Shown here piece after piece: positions 48,699-57,297 of a stretch of 64,000 bases of DNA. The DNA is from Streptomyces nojiriensis (GTDB lineage Bacteria; Actinomycetota; Actinomycetes; Streptomycetales; Streptomycetaceae), in NCBI RefSeq assembly GCF_017639205.1, contig NZ_CP071139.1:1240001-1304000 (forward strand), read 5' to 3'. The translations under genes were made by a program, and so were the position numbers. The stretch's first letter is position 1. Each line of letters starts with the position of its first letter. The notes beneath the pieces are model-generated. The model did not search any database. It saw only the letters and a program-made list of their open reading frames with translations, and was not told the origin of the DNA.

Positions 48699-50258
48699 TC
48701 AGTGGCCGGGTTCCGCGAAGCGGTCGCGCAGTTCCCTCTTGAGGATCTTGCCGCTGGCGTTGCGCGGGAGGGCGTCCACGAAGAGCACCCGCTTCGGGGC
48801 CTTGAAGTGGGCGAGCTTCTCCCTCGCGTAGGCCATCAGCTCCGCCTCCGTCACCTCCCCCGCCTCCCCGCGCGGTACCACCACCGCGGTGACCGCCTCG
48901 ATCCAGCGTTCGTCGGGCAGTCCCACCACCGCCGCCTCGGCCACGCCCGGATGGGTGTAGAGCACGTCCTCCACCTGCCGCGAGGCGACCAGCACCCCGC
49001 CCGAGTTGATGACGTCCTTCACCCGGTCCACGACCGTGAAGTACCCCTGCGCGTCACGCACCGCGAGGTCGCCCGAACGGAACCAGCCGCCCCGGAAGGC
49101 CTTCTCCGTGGCCACCGGGTCGTTCCAGTACCCCAGGCAGAGCTGTGGCGAGCGGTACACCACCTCGCCCGCCGTTCCGTCCGGCACGTCCTTGCCGTCC
49201 TCGTCGACGACCTTCGCCTCCACGTGGCGCACCGGCCGCCCGCAGGAGTCCATCCGCCCCTCGTGCTCCAGCGGTCCGAGTACCGTGGCCAGCGGGCCGA
49301 TCTCGCTCTGGCCGAAGCAGTTGTAGAAGCCGAGCCCCGGCAGCCGCTCGCGCAGGCGCTCCAGGACCGGAACCGGCATGATCGAGGCCCCGTAGTAGGC
49401 CTTCCGCAGCGCGCCCAGCTCACGCACCGCGAACTCCGGGTGGTTGGCGAGGCCGATCCACACCGTCGGCGGTGCGAAGAGGCTGTCCGCCTCACCGGCC
49501 TCGACCAGGTCGAAGATCCGCTCCGCGACGGGCGCGTCCACGATGGTGTTCCGTGCCCCCACCGCCAGGTACGGCAGCAGGAAGACGTGCATCTGCGCCG
49601 AGTGGTAGAGCGGCAGTGAGTGCACGGGCCGGTCGTCCTCGGCCAGGTCCAGTGCCTCGATCGCGCTCTCGTACTCGTGGGCGAGGGCCCGGTGGGTCAT
49701 CATCGCGCCCTTGGGCAGGGCGGTGGTCCCCGAGGTGTAGAGGAGCTGCGCCAGCGTGTCCGGGTCCCGGTCGTCCTCAAAGGGCAGCGGCTCGGCCAGC
49801 TCCGCCAGGAAGGAGTCGGGGGCGTCGCGCAGCGCCCGTACCCGGTACCCGTCGGGGATCCGCCCGGCCAGGTCGGGATCGGCGAGGACCAGGGCGCTCG
49901 CGGAGTCGTCCAGGATGTACGCGAGGTCCTCGCCGGTGAGGTTCTGGTTGACCGGGACGTGGGTGAGCCCGGCCCGGGCGCAGGCCAGGAAGGCGATGAG
50001 GTAGGCGTCGCAGTTGTGGGCGAAGGTGGCGACCCGGTCCCCGGCGGCCAGCCCGTACCGCTCCCGCAGCACGGCGGCGCCGGTGGTGACGGCCGCGTCG
50101 AGTTCCGCGTACGTCCAGCTCCGCTCGCCGTAGCGCACGGCCGGGCGGTCGGGGACCCGCCGCGCACTGCCGTGCACCAGCCCGTCGACCGTGTCGTCCC
50201 GCACCGCTCGCACTGCCCGCACTGCCCGCACTGCCCGCACTGCCCGGTCTGCCGTCAT
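48699..50258 (-). CDS. Acyl-CoA synthetase / AMP-dependent ligase
   Basis: A 519-residue class I adenylate-forming ligase. Motifs are YTSGTTALPKGAMMTHR (about residue 175), FYNCFGQSEIGPLATV (about 315), WFRSGDLAVRDAQGYFTVVD, the hinge DRVKDVINSGGVLVASRQVE and the terminal PRNASGKILKREL with the catalytic Lys. The substrate is probably a medium or long-chain acid. The N-terminus carries a VRA tandem repeat encoded by a 9-bp DNA repeat. CGAGGAT precedes the ATG at 50258. It has no TCTGA box, unlike the other two catabolic ligase promoters here. Divergent from the penicillin acylase gene. Confidence 0.9.
   Translation of the reverse strand: MTADRAVRAVRAVRAVRAVRDDTVDGLVHGSARRVPDRPAVRYGERSWTYAELDAAVTTGAAVLRERYGLAAGDRVATFAHNCDAYLIAFLACARAGLTHVPVNQNLTGEDLAYILDDSASALVLADPDLAGRIPDGYRVRALRDAPDSFLAELAEPLPFEDDRDPDTLAQLLYTSGTTALPKGAMMTHRALAHEYESAIEALDLAEDDRPVHSLPLYHSAQMHVFLLPYLAVGARNTIVDAPVAERIFDLVEAGEADSLFAPPTVWIGLANHPEFAVRELGALRKAYYGASIMPVPVLERLRERLPGLGFYNCFGQSEIGPLATVLGPLEHEGRMDSCGRPVRHVEAKVVDEDGKDVPDGTAGEVVYRSPQLCLGYWNDPVATEKAFRGGWFRSGDLAVRDAQGYFTVVDRVKDVINSGGVLVASRQVEDVLYTHPGVAEAAVVGLPDERWIEAVTAVVVPRGEAGEVTEAELMAYAREKLAHFKAPKRVLFVDALPRNASGKILKRELRDRFAEPGH
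50202..50246. repeat. 9-bp tandem repeat (CACTGCCCG) at the start of the acyl-CoA synthetase gene
   Basis: Four perfect copies (50211-50246) and one diverged copy (50202-50210) encode VRA repeats near the N-terminus. In-frame copy-number change would only alter the disordered N-terminal extension. Confidence 0.9.
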
Positions 50259-50415
50259 GGCGCGATCCTCGTCCTCCGGTACGCCCAAGGTCAATAACCG
50301 GATGCCAAACGGGATGTTGACAGATCATCGGACGGACTGAATGAGTGTGGGGGCACGGACGTACCGCCTGTCCAACGGGTAACCACGCCCATCCGCAGGC
50401 TACTTGGGAGGACTG

Positions 50416-52884
50416 TTGCACCTCAGCACTCGTCCGATACTCCGCCGCGTCGCCCTCACCGGCGCCGCTCTGCTCGCCGCGACGGCCGCCGTGCCCCAGG
50501 CCTCGGCCGCCGCGCCGCCCGACGGCCGCACCGCCGCCGGCGGCGGTCTGTCCGCCGTCATCCGGTACACCGAGAACGGCATCCCGCACATACTCGCCCG
50601 CGACTACGCGCGGCTCGGCTTCGGCACCGGATGGGCCCAGGCTGCCGACCAGGTCTGTGTCCTCGCGGACGGGTTCGTGACCGTCGCCGGTGAGCGTTCG
50701 CGCTGGTTCGGCGCCGACGCGGCACCCGACTTCTCGCTCTCCTCCGCCACGAAGAACCTCTCCAGCGACCTGTACTTCAAGGGGGTGCGGGAGTCCGGCA
50801 CGGTCGAGAAGCTCCTGGCGACCCCGGCCCCGGCCGGTCCGACCAAGGACCTCAAGGAGCTGATGCGCGGCTGGGCCGCCGGGTACAACGCCTGGCTGGC
50901 CCAGAACAAGGTCACCGACCCGGCGTGCAACAGCGCCGGCTGGGTCCGCCCCGTCACCACGGCCGATGTGGCCGCCCGCGCCTTCGCGGTCTCGGTCCTC
51001 GGCGGCCAGGGCCGCGGCATCGACGGCATCACGGCGGCGCGGCCCCCGGGCGCCGCGGGCGCGCCGACCGGCCCCACGGCACGCCCGCAGGCCGCCGACC
51101 CGGCGCCCGACCCCGCGGCCGATCCGGCGGCCGCCGCCGAGGCCGCGCGGGAGTTCTTCGACACCGGCCGCTACGACATGGGTTCCAACGCGGTGGCCTT
51201 CGCCGGCTCCACCACGGCGAACGGCCGCGGCCTGCTCCTCGGGAACCCGCACTACCCGTGGCACGGCGGGCGCCGCTTCTGGCAGTTCCAGCAGACCATC
51301 CCGGGCGAGCTGAACGTCTCGGGCGCCTCCCTGCTCGGCACCGCCGTGGTCAACATCGGCTTCAACGAGAAGGTGGCCTGGAGCCACACGGTCGCCACCG
51401 GCACCCCCGTGAACCTCCACCAGCTCTCCCTGGACCCGGCCGACCCGACCGCCTACGTCGTCGACGGCAAGCCGGAGAGCATGACCCGGCGGACCGTCAC
51501 CGTCCCGGTGGCGGGCGGCGCCCCGGTCACCCGCACCCAGTGGTGGACCCGCTACGGACCGGTGGTCTCGGACCTCGGCCCGGGCCTGCCCCTGCCGTGG
51601 ACCGCGCAGACGGCGTACGCGCTGAACGACCCGAACGCGGTGAACCTGCGCGGCTCCGACACCGCCCTCGCGATGGGCAGGGCCCGCTCGGTGGCCGGGA
51701 TCCAGGACGCTCTGCGGCGCACCCAGGGCCTGCCCTGGGTCAACACCGTGGCCGCCGACTCCGCGGGCGGCACCCTCTTCACCCAGACCCAGGTGCTCCC
51801 CCGGATCACCGACGAGCTGGCGGCCCGCTGCTCCACCCCGCTCGGCCGGGCCACGTACCCGGCCTCGGGGCTGGCGGTGCTGGACGGTTCGCGCGGCGAC
51901 TGCGCGATCGGCTCCGATCCGGACGCCGTGCAGCCGGGCGTGTTCGGCCCGGGGAAGGCACCCACGCTGCAGGGCGCCCCGTACGCCGAGAACTCCAACG
52001 ACAGCGCCTGGCTGGCCAACGCCGACCGGCCGCTGACGGGCTACGAGCGGATCTGGGGCAGCGTCGCCACCCCGCGCTCGCCGCGCACGCGCGGCGCCGT
52101 CGAGGACGTGTCCGCGATGGCCGCGCGGGGCCGGCTGACCGTGGCCGACCTGCAGGAGCAGCAGTTCGCGAACCGGGTGCCGGCCGGTGATCTGGCCGCG
52201 GCGGACGCGGCGAAGGCGTGTGCCGCCCTGCCCGGCGGGAGGGCGACAGCGAGCGACGGCGGTGCGGTGGACGTCTCGGCGGCCTGCGGGGTGCTGGCGG
52301 GCTGGGACCGTACGACCGACAGCGCCAGCCGCGGTGCGCTGCTCTTCGACCGGTTCTGGCGCAGGCTGACGGCCTCGACACCGGCCAAGGACCTGTGGCT
52401 GGTGCCGTTCTCGGCGGCCGACCCCGTGCGCACCCCCCGTACGCTCAACCAGGCGGCACCCGGCGTCGGGCGGGCGCTCGCGGACGCGGTGGCGGAGTTG
52501 AGGGCGGCCGGGATCGCGCTGGACGCCCCGCTGGGTGAGCACCAGTTCGTGGTCCGGGGCGGACGCAAGCTGCCGGTGGGCGGCGGTACGGAGGCGCTCG
52601 GCGTCTGGAACAAGATCGAGGCGCCGTGGAACGCGGCGGCCGGCGGCTACCCGGAGGTCACGCACGGGTCCAGCCACATCCAGGCGGTCGGCTGGGACGG
52701 CGGCCGCTGTCCGGTGGCGCGCACCCTGCTGACGTACAGCCAGTCCTCGAACCCGCTCTCGCCGTACTACGCCGACCAGACCCGGATGTACTCCGAGGAG
52801 CGCTGGGTCACGGCACGTTTCTGCGAGCGGGACATCCTCACGTCGCCGAAGCTGAAGGTGGTCCTGGCGCGCGAACGGCGGTGA
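50416..52884 (+). CDS. Secreted penicillin acylase-family (Ntn) hydrolase, AHL/lipopeptide acylase-like
   Basis: An exported amidohydrolase precursor of 822 residues that autocleaves to alpha and beta chains. A signal peptide (LRRVALTGAALLAATAAVPQ, about 9-28) leads into the alpha chain VIRYTENGIPHILARDYARL. The linker Pro/Ala-rich tract is followed by DMGSNAVAFAGSTTANGRG (about 254-272), where Gly-Ser is the processing site and Ser the N-terminal nucleophile. LGNPHYPW, VNIGFNEKVAWSHTV and ENSNDSAWLANADRPLTG are the other family blocks. Closest types I recall are aculeacin A acylase and AhlM-like enzymes that cleave long acyl chains from lipopeptides or homoserine lactones. The start is the TTG at 50416, with GGGAGGA 3-4 nt upstream; a TTG 12 nt earlier is the alternative. 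Confidence 0.9.
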   Translation: MHLSTRPILRRVALTGAALLAATAAVPQASAAAPPDGRTAAGGGLSAVIRYTENGIPHILARDYARLGFGTGWAQAADQVCVLADGFVTVAGERSRWFGADAAPDFSLSSATKNLSSDLYFKGVRESGTVEKLLATPAPAGPTKDLKELMRGWAAGYNAWLAQNKVTDPACNSAGWVRPVTTADVAARAFAVSVLGGQGRGIDGITAARPPGAAGAPTGPTARPQAADPAPDPAADPAAAAEAAREFFDTGRYDMGSNAVAFAGSTTANGRGLLLGNPHYPWHGGRRFWQFQQTIPGELNVSGASLLGTAVVNIGFNEKVAWSHTVATGTPVNLHQLSLDPADPTAYVVDGKPESMTRRTVTVPVAGGAPVTRTQWWTRYGPVVSDLGPGLPLPWTAQTAYALNDPNAVNLRGSDTALAMGRARSVAGIQDALRRTQGLPWVNTVAADSAGGTLFTQTQVLPRITDELAARCSTPLGRATYPASGLAVLDGSRGDCAIGSDPDAVQPGVFGPGKAPTLQGAPYAENSNDSAWLANADRPLTGYERIWGSVATPRSPRTRGAVEDVSAMAARGRLTVADLQEQQFANRVPAGDLAAADAAKACAALPGGRATASDGGAVDVSAACGVLAGWDRTTDSASRGALLFDRFWRRLTASTPAKDLWLVPFSAADPVRTPRTLNQAAPGVGRALADAVAELRAAGIALDAPLGEHQFVVRGGRKLPVGGGTEALGVWNKIEAPWNAAAGGYPEVTHGSSHIQAVGWDGGRCPVARTLLTYSQSSNPLSPYYADQTRMYSEERWVTARFCERDILTSPKLKVVLARERR

Positions 52885-52919
52885 TCACCCCCTGCGGGCC
52901 CCTTCCTGGCCCCGGTCCC

Positions 52920-54023
52920 TCACGGGCTGACGGCCAGGAAGAGGTACGCGGCCAGCACCACGATGTGCACGCCGCCCTGGAGCAGCGTGGCGCGCCCCGG
53001 GACGATGGTGAGGGCGCTGACCACGACGGTGAGGGCGAGCAGCACCATGTGGATCGGGCCGAGGCCGAGCAGGAGCGGGCCGGAGAGCCAGATCGAGGCC
53101 AGGGCGATCGCCGGGATGGTCAGGCCGATGCTGGCGATGGCGGACCCGTAGGCGAGGTTGAGACTGGTCTGCACGCGGTCGCGGCGGGCGGCGCGGACGG
53201 CGGCGAGGGTCTCGGGCAGCAGGACGAGCAGGGCGATGATCACACCGACGACCGCCTGGGGCAGGCCGGCGGCCGCGACGGCCCGCTCGATCGTCGGGGA
53301 GACGGCCTTGGCGTCGCCGACGACCGCGACGAGCGCGATCAGCAGCAGGCCGAGGCTGATGAGGGCGGCGCGGGCGGTGGGCGGCTCGGCGTGGTCCTCA
53401 CCGCCGCGGGGACCCTGCCCGGTGTCCACGGGCAGGAAATAGCTGCGGTGGCGGACCGTCTGGACGGCGACGAAGAGCCCGTACAGGGCGAGCGAGGCGA
53501 CGGCGGCGAAGGTGAGCTGCGCGGCCGAGAACTCCGGGCCGGGCTTGCTGGTGGTGAAGGTCGGCAGGACCAGGCTGAGGGTGGCCAGCGTCGCGACGGT
53601 GGCGAGGGCGGCGCCGGACCCTTCGGGGTTGAAGACGGCGACCCGGTTGCGCAGGGCGCCGACGAGCAGCGACAGGCCGACGATCCCGTTGCAGGTGATC
53701 ATGACGGCGGCGAAGACCGTGTCCCGGGCGAGCGAGGCGGTCTTGTCGCCGCCGTCGGCCATCAGGGTGACGATGAGCGCCACCTCGATGACGGTGACCG
53801 CCACGGCGAGGACGAGGGAGCCGAAGGGCTCACCGACCCGGTGGGCGACGACCTCGGCGTGGTGGACGGCCGCCAGCACCGCGCCCGCGAGGCAGAGGGC
53901 GACGAGCGCCACCGCGAAGCCGGGTAGGTCACGCCCCCAGCTGAAGACGAGCGCGACCAGCGCCACCACGGGGACCACCACGGTCCAGTCGGTCAGGGGA
54001 GATCTGCGCGCAGTCGTACTCAT
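52920..54023 (-). CDS. chaA: Calcium/proton antiporter, ChaA-like (CaCA family)
   Basis: Integral membrane antiporter of 367 residues with about 11 helices, the size of ChaA. The two repeat motifs of CaCA exchangers are visible: SLVLAVAVTVIEVALIVTLM and ITCNGIVGLSLLVGAL in the first half, and LPETLAAVRAARRDRVQTSL and NLAYGSAIASIGLTIPAIAL in the second, each with the conserved Glu. It exchanges protons for Ca (and Na or K in some members). The start is the ATG at 54023 (MSTTARRSPLTDWTVV). Convergent with the acylase gene, which ends 35 bp away. Confidence 0.92.
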   Translation of the reverse strand: MSTTARRSPLTDWTVVVPVVALVALVFSWGRDLPGFAVALVALCLAGAVLAAVHHAEVVAHRVGEPFGSLVLAVAVTVIEVALIVTLMADGGDKTASLARDTVFAAVMITCNGIVGLSLLVGALRNRVAVFNPEGSGAALATVATLATLSLVLPTFTTSKPGPEFSAAQLTFAAVASLALYGLFVAVQTVRHRSYFLPVDTGQGPRGGEDHAEPPTARAALISLGLLLIALVAVVGDAKAVSPTIERAVAAAGLPQAVVGVIIALLVLLPETLAAVRAARRDRVQTSLNLAYGSAIASIGLTIPAIALASIWLSGPLLLGLGPIHMVLLALTVVVSALTIVPGRATLLQGGVHIVVLAAYLFLAVSP

Positions 54024-54297
54024 ATCAGCCAAGTTGCCAGAAGTGTCCCGCCAGTGCGGCGCAAGGCACGCCTCCGGGGCCTTGACGTGGCTCTTCTCAC
54101 GACATCGCGCGGCGTGGCGGGCATGAGCCGCACGGCCGGAGCGGCGCGGCTCCACCCGGACCGGACCGGCGGCCCGGCCCGGCGGATCGGCGGCCCGGCG
54201 CGGCGGATCGGCCCGGCGGATCGGCGTGGAGGCCGAGGACCCGTACTGCGCCGGGGTGTACGGCTTCACGTACTGGTGACGCGGCCGGCCGGCGGGC

Positions 54298-55881
54298 TCA
54301 CATCGCGCGCTCGTGGCCCTCCCAGTACGGGTCGCGCAGCCGCCGCTTGTAGAGCTTGCCGTTCGGGTCGCGGGGCATCGCCTCGATGAAGTCGACCGTC
54401 TTGGGGCGCTTGTAGCCGGCGAGCTGCCGCTCGCAGTGGGCCAGGATCTCCGCGGCCAGTGCGTCGCCCGCGACGAAGCCCTCGGCCGGTTCGACGACCG
54501 CCTTGACCTGCTCGCCCCACTCGGCGTGCGGGATGCCGAAGGCGGCGGCGTCCGCCACGGCCGGGTGGGTGAGCAGGGCCGATTCGATCTCGGCCGGGTA
54601 GATGTTGACCCCGCCCGAGATGATCATGTCGATCTTGCGGTCACGGAGGAAGAGGTAGCCCTCCTCGTCCATCAGCCCCAGATCGCCGACCGTGAAGAAG
54701 TCGCCGATCCGGTTCTTCCGCGTCTTGCCCTCGTCCTTGTGGTAGCTGAAGCCGCCGGTGTTCATCTTGAGGTAGACGGTGCCCAGTTCCCCGGCGGGCA
54801 GCCGGTTGCCGTCGTCGTCGAAGATGGCGAGTTCGCTGATCGGCCAGGCCTTGCCGACGGTTCCCGGCTTCTTCAGCCAGTCCTCGGCGGTCGCGAAGGC
54901 GCCGCCGCCCTCGCTCGCCGCGTAGTACTCCTCCACGCAGTGGCCCCACCAGTCGATCATCGCCCGTTTGACGTGGTCGGGGCAGGGCGCGGCGCCGTGG
55001 ATGGCGTGCCGCATCGAGGAGACGTCGTACGCGTCCTTCGTCTCCTGCGGGAGGGCGAGGAGGCGGTGGAACTGGGTCGGCACCATGTGGGTGTGCGTGC
55101 AGGCGTGGGCGTCGATCAGGCGGAGCATCTCCCGCGGCGTCCACTTGTCCATCAGGACCAGCGGGTGCCCGATGTGCAGGGCGGCGCCCGCGAATTGGAG
55201 GACGGCGGTGTGGTAGAGCGGCGAGCAGACCAGGTGGACGTTGCCGTCGAAGGGCCGGATGCCGAAGATGCCGAGGAAGCCGCCCAGGTACGTCTCCTCC
55301 GGGAGCTTGCCGGGCAGCGGGCGGCGGATGCCGCGCGGGCGGCCGGTGGTGCCGGAGGTGTAGTTCATGACCCAGCCCAGCGTGCGGCCCTCGGGGGCGG
55401 TCGCGGGCTGCCCGTCGAGCAGCTGCGCGTACGGGCGGAAGCCCGCGACCGCTCCGACGGCGTAGCGGTGGCTCGCGGGCAGGCCGGCCTCGTCGGCGGC
55501 GGCGGTCGCGGCGTCGGCGAAGCGCTCGTGCGCGATGAGGACCTTGGCTCCGGAGTCGGAGACGATCCAGGCGATCTCGGGGCCGACGAGGTGGTGGTTG
55601 ACGGGAACGAGGTAGAAGCCCGCCTGGGAGGCGGCCAGGTAGGCGGTGAGGAACTCCACGCCGTTGGGGAGGACGACGGCGAAGACGTCGCCCTTCTCCA
55701 GGCCGGCGGCGCGCAGGCCGTGGACGAGGCGGTTGACGTCGGCGTGCAGCCGGCCGGCGCTCCATTCCTCGCCCTCGGGGGTCACCAGGACGACGCGCCC
55801 GGGGTCGGCGGCGGCCTGGGCCCAGAAGCCGTTGGGCGGCTGCTGGTCGGCGGTGGGGGTCGTGGACGTCGTCGCGGTCAT
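54298..55881 (-). CDS. Acyl-CoA synthetase (FadD family)
   Basis: A 527-residue AMP-forming acyl-CoA ligase. MNYTSGTTGRPRGIRRP (about residue 180), YYAASEGGGAFATAEDW, the hinge DRKIDMIISGGVNIYPAEIE and the terminal RDPNGKLYKRRLRDP with the catalytic Lys are present. The N-terminus is Thr-rich (MTATTSTTPTADQQ). It belongs to the operon of the upstream nitronate monooxygenase gene. I chose the ATG at 55881 because GAGAGG lies about 10 nt upstream; a GTG at 55890 overlapping the previous stop is possible. The operon's promoter holds the third TCTGA-type operator, so sterol or aromatic CoA chemistry is plausible; the specific acid is unknown. Confidence 0.9.
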   Translation of the reverse strand: MTATTSTTPTADQQPPNGFWAQAAADPGRVVLVTPEGEEWSAGRLHADVNRLVHGLRAAGLEKGDVFAVVLPNGVEFLTAYLAASQAGFYLVPVNHHLVGPEIAWIVSDSGAKVLIAHERFADAATAAADEAGLPASHRYAVGAVAGFRPYAQLLDGQPATAPEGRTLGWVMNYTSGTTGRPRGIRRPLPGKLPEETYLGGFLGIFGIRPFDGNVHLVCSPLYHTAVLQFAGAALHIGHPLVLMDKWTPREMLRLIDAHACTHTHMVPTQFHRLLALPQETKDAYDVSSMRHAIHGAAPCPDHVKRAMIDWWGHCVEEYYAASEGGGAFATAEDWLKKPGTVGKAWPISELAIFDDDGNRLPAGELGTVYLKMNTGGFSYHKDEGKTRKNRIGDFFTVGDLGLMDEEGYLFLRDRKIDMIISGGVNIYPAEIESALLTHPAVADAAAFGIPHAEWGEQVKAVVEPAEGFVAGDALAAEILAHCERQLAGYKRPKTVDFIEAMPRDPNGKLYKRRLRDPYWEGHERAM

Positions 55882-55886
55882 GTCGG

Positions 55887-57002
55887 TCACGCCTCTCGGA
55901 CTCGGCCGGCGATGCGGTTGATGCGGTCGATCGCCCTCTCGAACCCGCCGGTGAGGTCGTCGAAGACGGCCCGGACGCTGCGCTCCTCGGTCATCCGGCC
56001 GACGATCTGGCCGACGGGGGTGCCGAGCAGGGGCTGGACCTCGTACTTCTGGATCCGGGAGACGGCTTCGGCGACGAGGAGGCCCTGGAGCGGCATGGGG
56101 AGCGCGCCCGGCCCCGCCGGGTCGTCCCAGGCGTCGGTCCACTCGGTGCGCAACTGGCGGGCGGGCTTGCCGGTCAGTGCGCGGGAGCGGACGGTGTCGC
56201 CGGAGCCGGCGGCGAGCAGTTTCTCGGTGAGGGCGCGCGAGTGGAGGTCGGCCTCGGTGGTGGTGAGCCAGAGCGAGCCGAGCCAGGCGCCCTGCGCACC
56301 GAGGGCGAGGCCGGCGGCGATCTGCTCGCCGCTGCCGATGCCGCCGGCGGCGAGGACCGGGAGGGGGGCGACGGCCTCGACGATCTCGGGGACCAGGACC
56401 ATGGTGGCGATGTCGCCGGTGTGGCCGCCGGCCTCGTAGCCCTGGGCGACGACGATGTCGATGCCCGCCTCGGCGTGGCGGCGGGCGTGCTTGGCGCTGC
56501 CGGCGAGGGCGGCGACGAGGACGCCGTGGTCGTGGGCGCGCGCGATGACGTCGGCGGGCGGGGAACCGAGGGCGTTCGCCAGGAGTTTGATGGGGTAGTC
56601 GAAGGCGACGTCGAGCTGGCTCCGGGCGACCTGCTCCATCCAGCCGGTGATCCGCCAACCGGAGGCCTCGCCCTCGGCCAGCTCGGGCACGTGGTACTTG
56701 GCGAGGGTGTCGCGGACGAAGGCACGGTGCGCGGCCGGGATCATCGCCTCGATGTCGGCTTCGCCGATGCCGTCGACGGCCTTCTTGGCGGGCATGACGA
56801 CGTCGAGGCCGTACGGCTTGCCGTCGGTGTGCGCCTGCATCCAGTCGAGGTCGCGTTTCAGGTCGTCGGGGGCCGTGTAGCGGACCGCGCCGAGTACCCC
56901 GAAACCGCCCGCGCGGGTGATGGCGGCGGCGACCGCGGGGAAGGGCGTGAAGCCGAAGATGGCGTGCTCGACTCCCAGTTTCTTGCTCAGCTCCGTCTCC
57001 AT
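55887..57002 (-). CDS. Nitronate monooxygenase-family flavoprotein
   Basis: FMN-dependent TIM-barrel enzyme of 371 residues in the nitronate monooxygenase / 2-nitropropane dioxygenase family. AITRAGGFGVLGAVRYT (about residues 30-46), GKPYGLDVVMP, the GGHTG catalytic-type loop in YEAGGHTGDIATM (about 195-207), and AAGGIGSGEQIAAGLALGAQ are family signatures. Homologs in mycobacterial cholesterol clusters (such as IpdC) act on steroid ring CoA thioesters, so a role other than nitronate oxidation is possible. The start is the ATG at 57002. The TCTGA-N7-TCAGA operator sits 44 bp upstream. Confidence 0.88.
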   Translation of the reverse strand: METELSKKLGVEHAIFGFTPFPAVAAAITRAGGFGVLGAVRYTAPDDLKRDLDWMQAHTDGKPYGLDVVMPAKKAVDGIGEADIEAMIPAAHRAFVRDTLAKYHVPELAEGEASGWRITGWMEQVARSQLDVAFDYPIKLLANALGSPPADVIARAHDHGVLVAALAGSAKHARRHAEAGIDIVVAQGYEAGGHTGDIATMVLVPEIVEAVAPLPVLAAGGIGSGEQIAAGLALGAQGAWLGSLWLTTTEADLHSRALTEKLLAAGSGDTVRSRALTGKPARQLRTEWTDAWDDPAGPGALPMPLQGLLVAEAVSRIQKYEVQPLLGTPVGQIVGRMTEERSVRAVFDDLTGGFERAIDRINRIAGRVREA

Positions 57003-57045
57003 GGGCGGCAGGATGCCGCAGCCCGGCGGCCGAGGGAAGAGATTT

Positions 57046-57062
57046 TCTGATGCAGTGTCAGA
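57046..57062. promoter_or_regulatory. Shared operator TCTGATGCAGTGTCAGA
   Basis: The third copy of TCTGA-N7-TCAGA, 44 bp upstream of the nitronate monooxygenase ATG at 57002, in an AT-richer patch (GATTTTCTGA...TCAGATTCTTT). Confidence 0.78.
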
Positions 57063-57213
57063 TTCTTTACGGGTCGGTCGGTGCGGAGGGTGCCCGATGG
57101 GCGGGCAGATACCCACTAGCGTGCGGATCGCCTTGCGGCGCGCACGGCGGATCCGGGAGACCCGGGCCCCGTTCGCCTGCGGCGCACGCCCGGCAGGTGC
57201 CGGGGCCGTCCCA

Positions 57214-57254
57214 GCCCCGCCGGCCCGTGAGGCACGGGGTCCGGGGCGGAGCCC
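57214..57254. repeat. Diverged copy of the GC palindromic repeat
   Basis: GCCCCGCCGGCCCGTGAGG followed by GGGGTCCGGGGCGGAGCCC matches the two units at 40621-40714 with a few substitutions. It lies 44 bp upstream of the serine hydrolase start. Confidence 0.8.
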
Positions 57255-57297
57255 TGGGAGACGGCGCCGCAGGTGGACAGCGGACAGGAGGGCGGAC

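Noticed and set aside
54181..54224. Three copies of GGCGGATCGG upstream of the Ca/H antiporter
   Set aside because: Low-complexity GC repeat without symmetry or conserved spacing; no reason to call it an operator.
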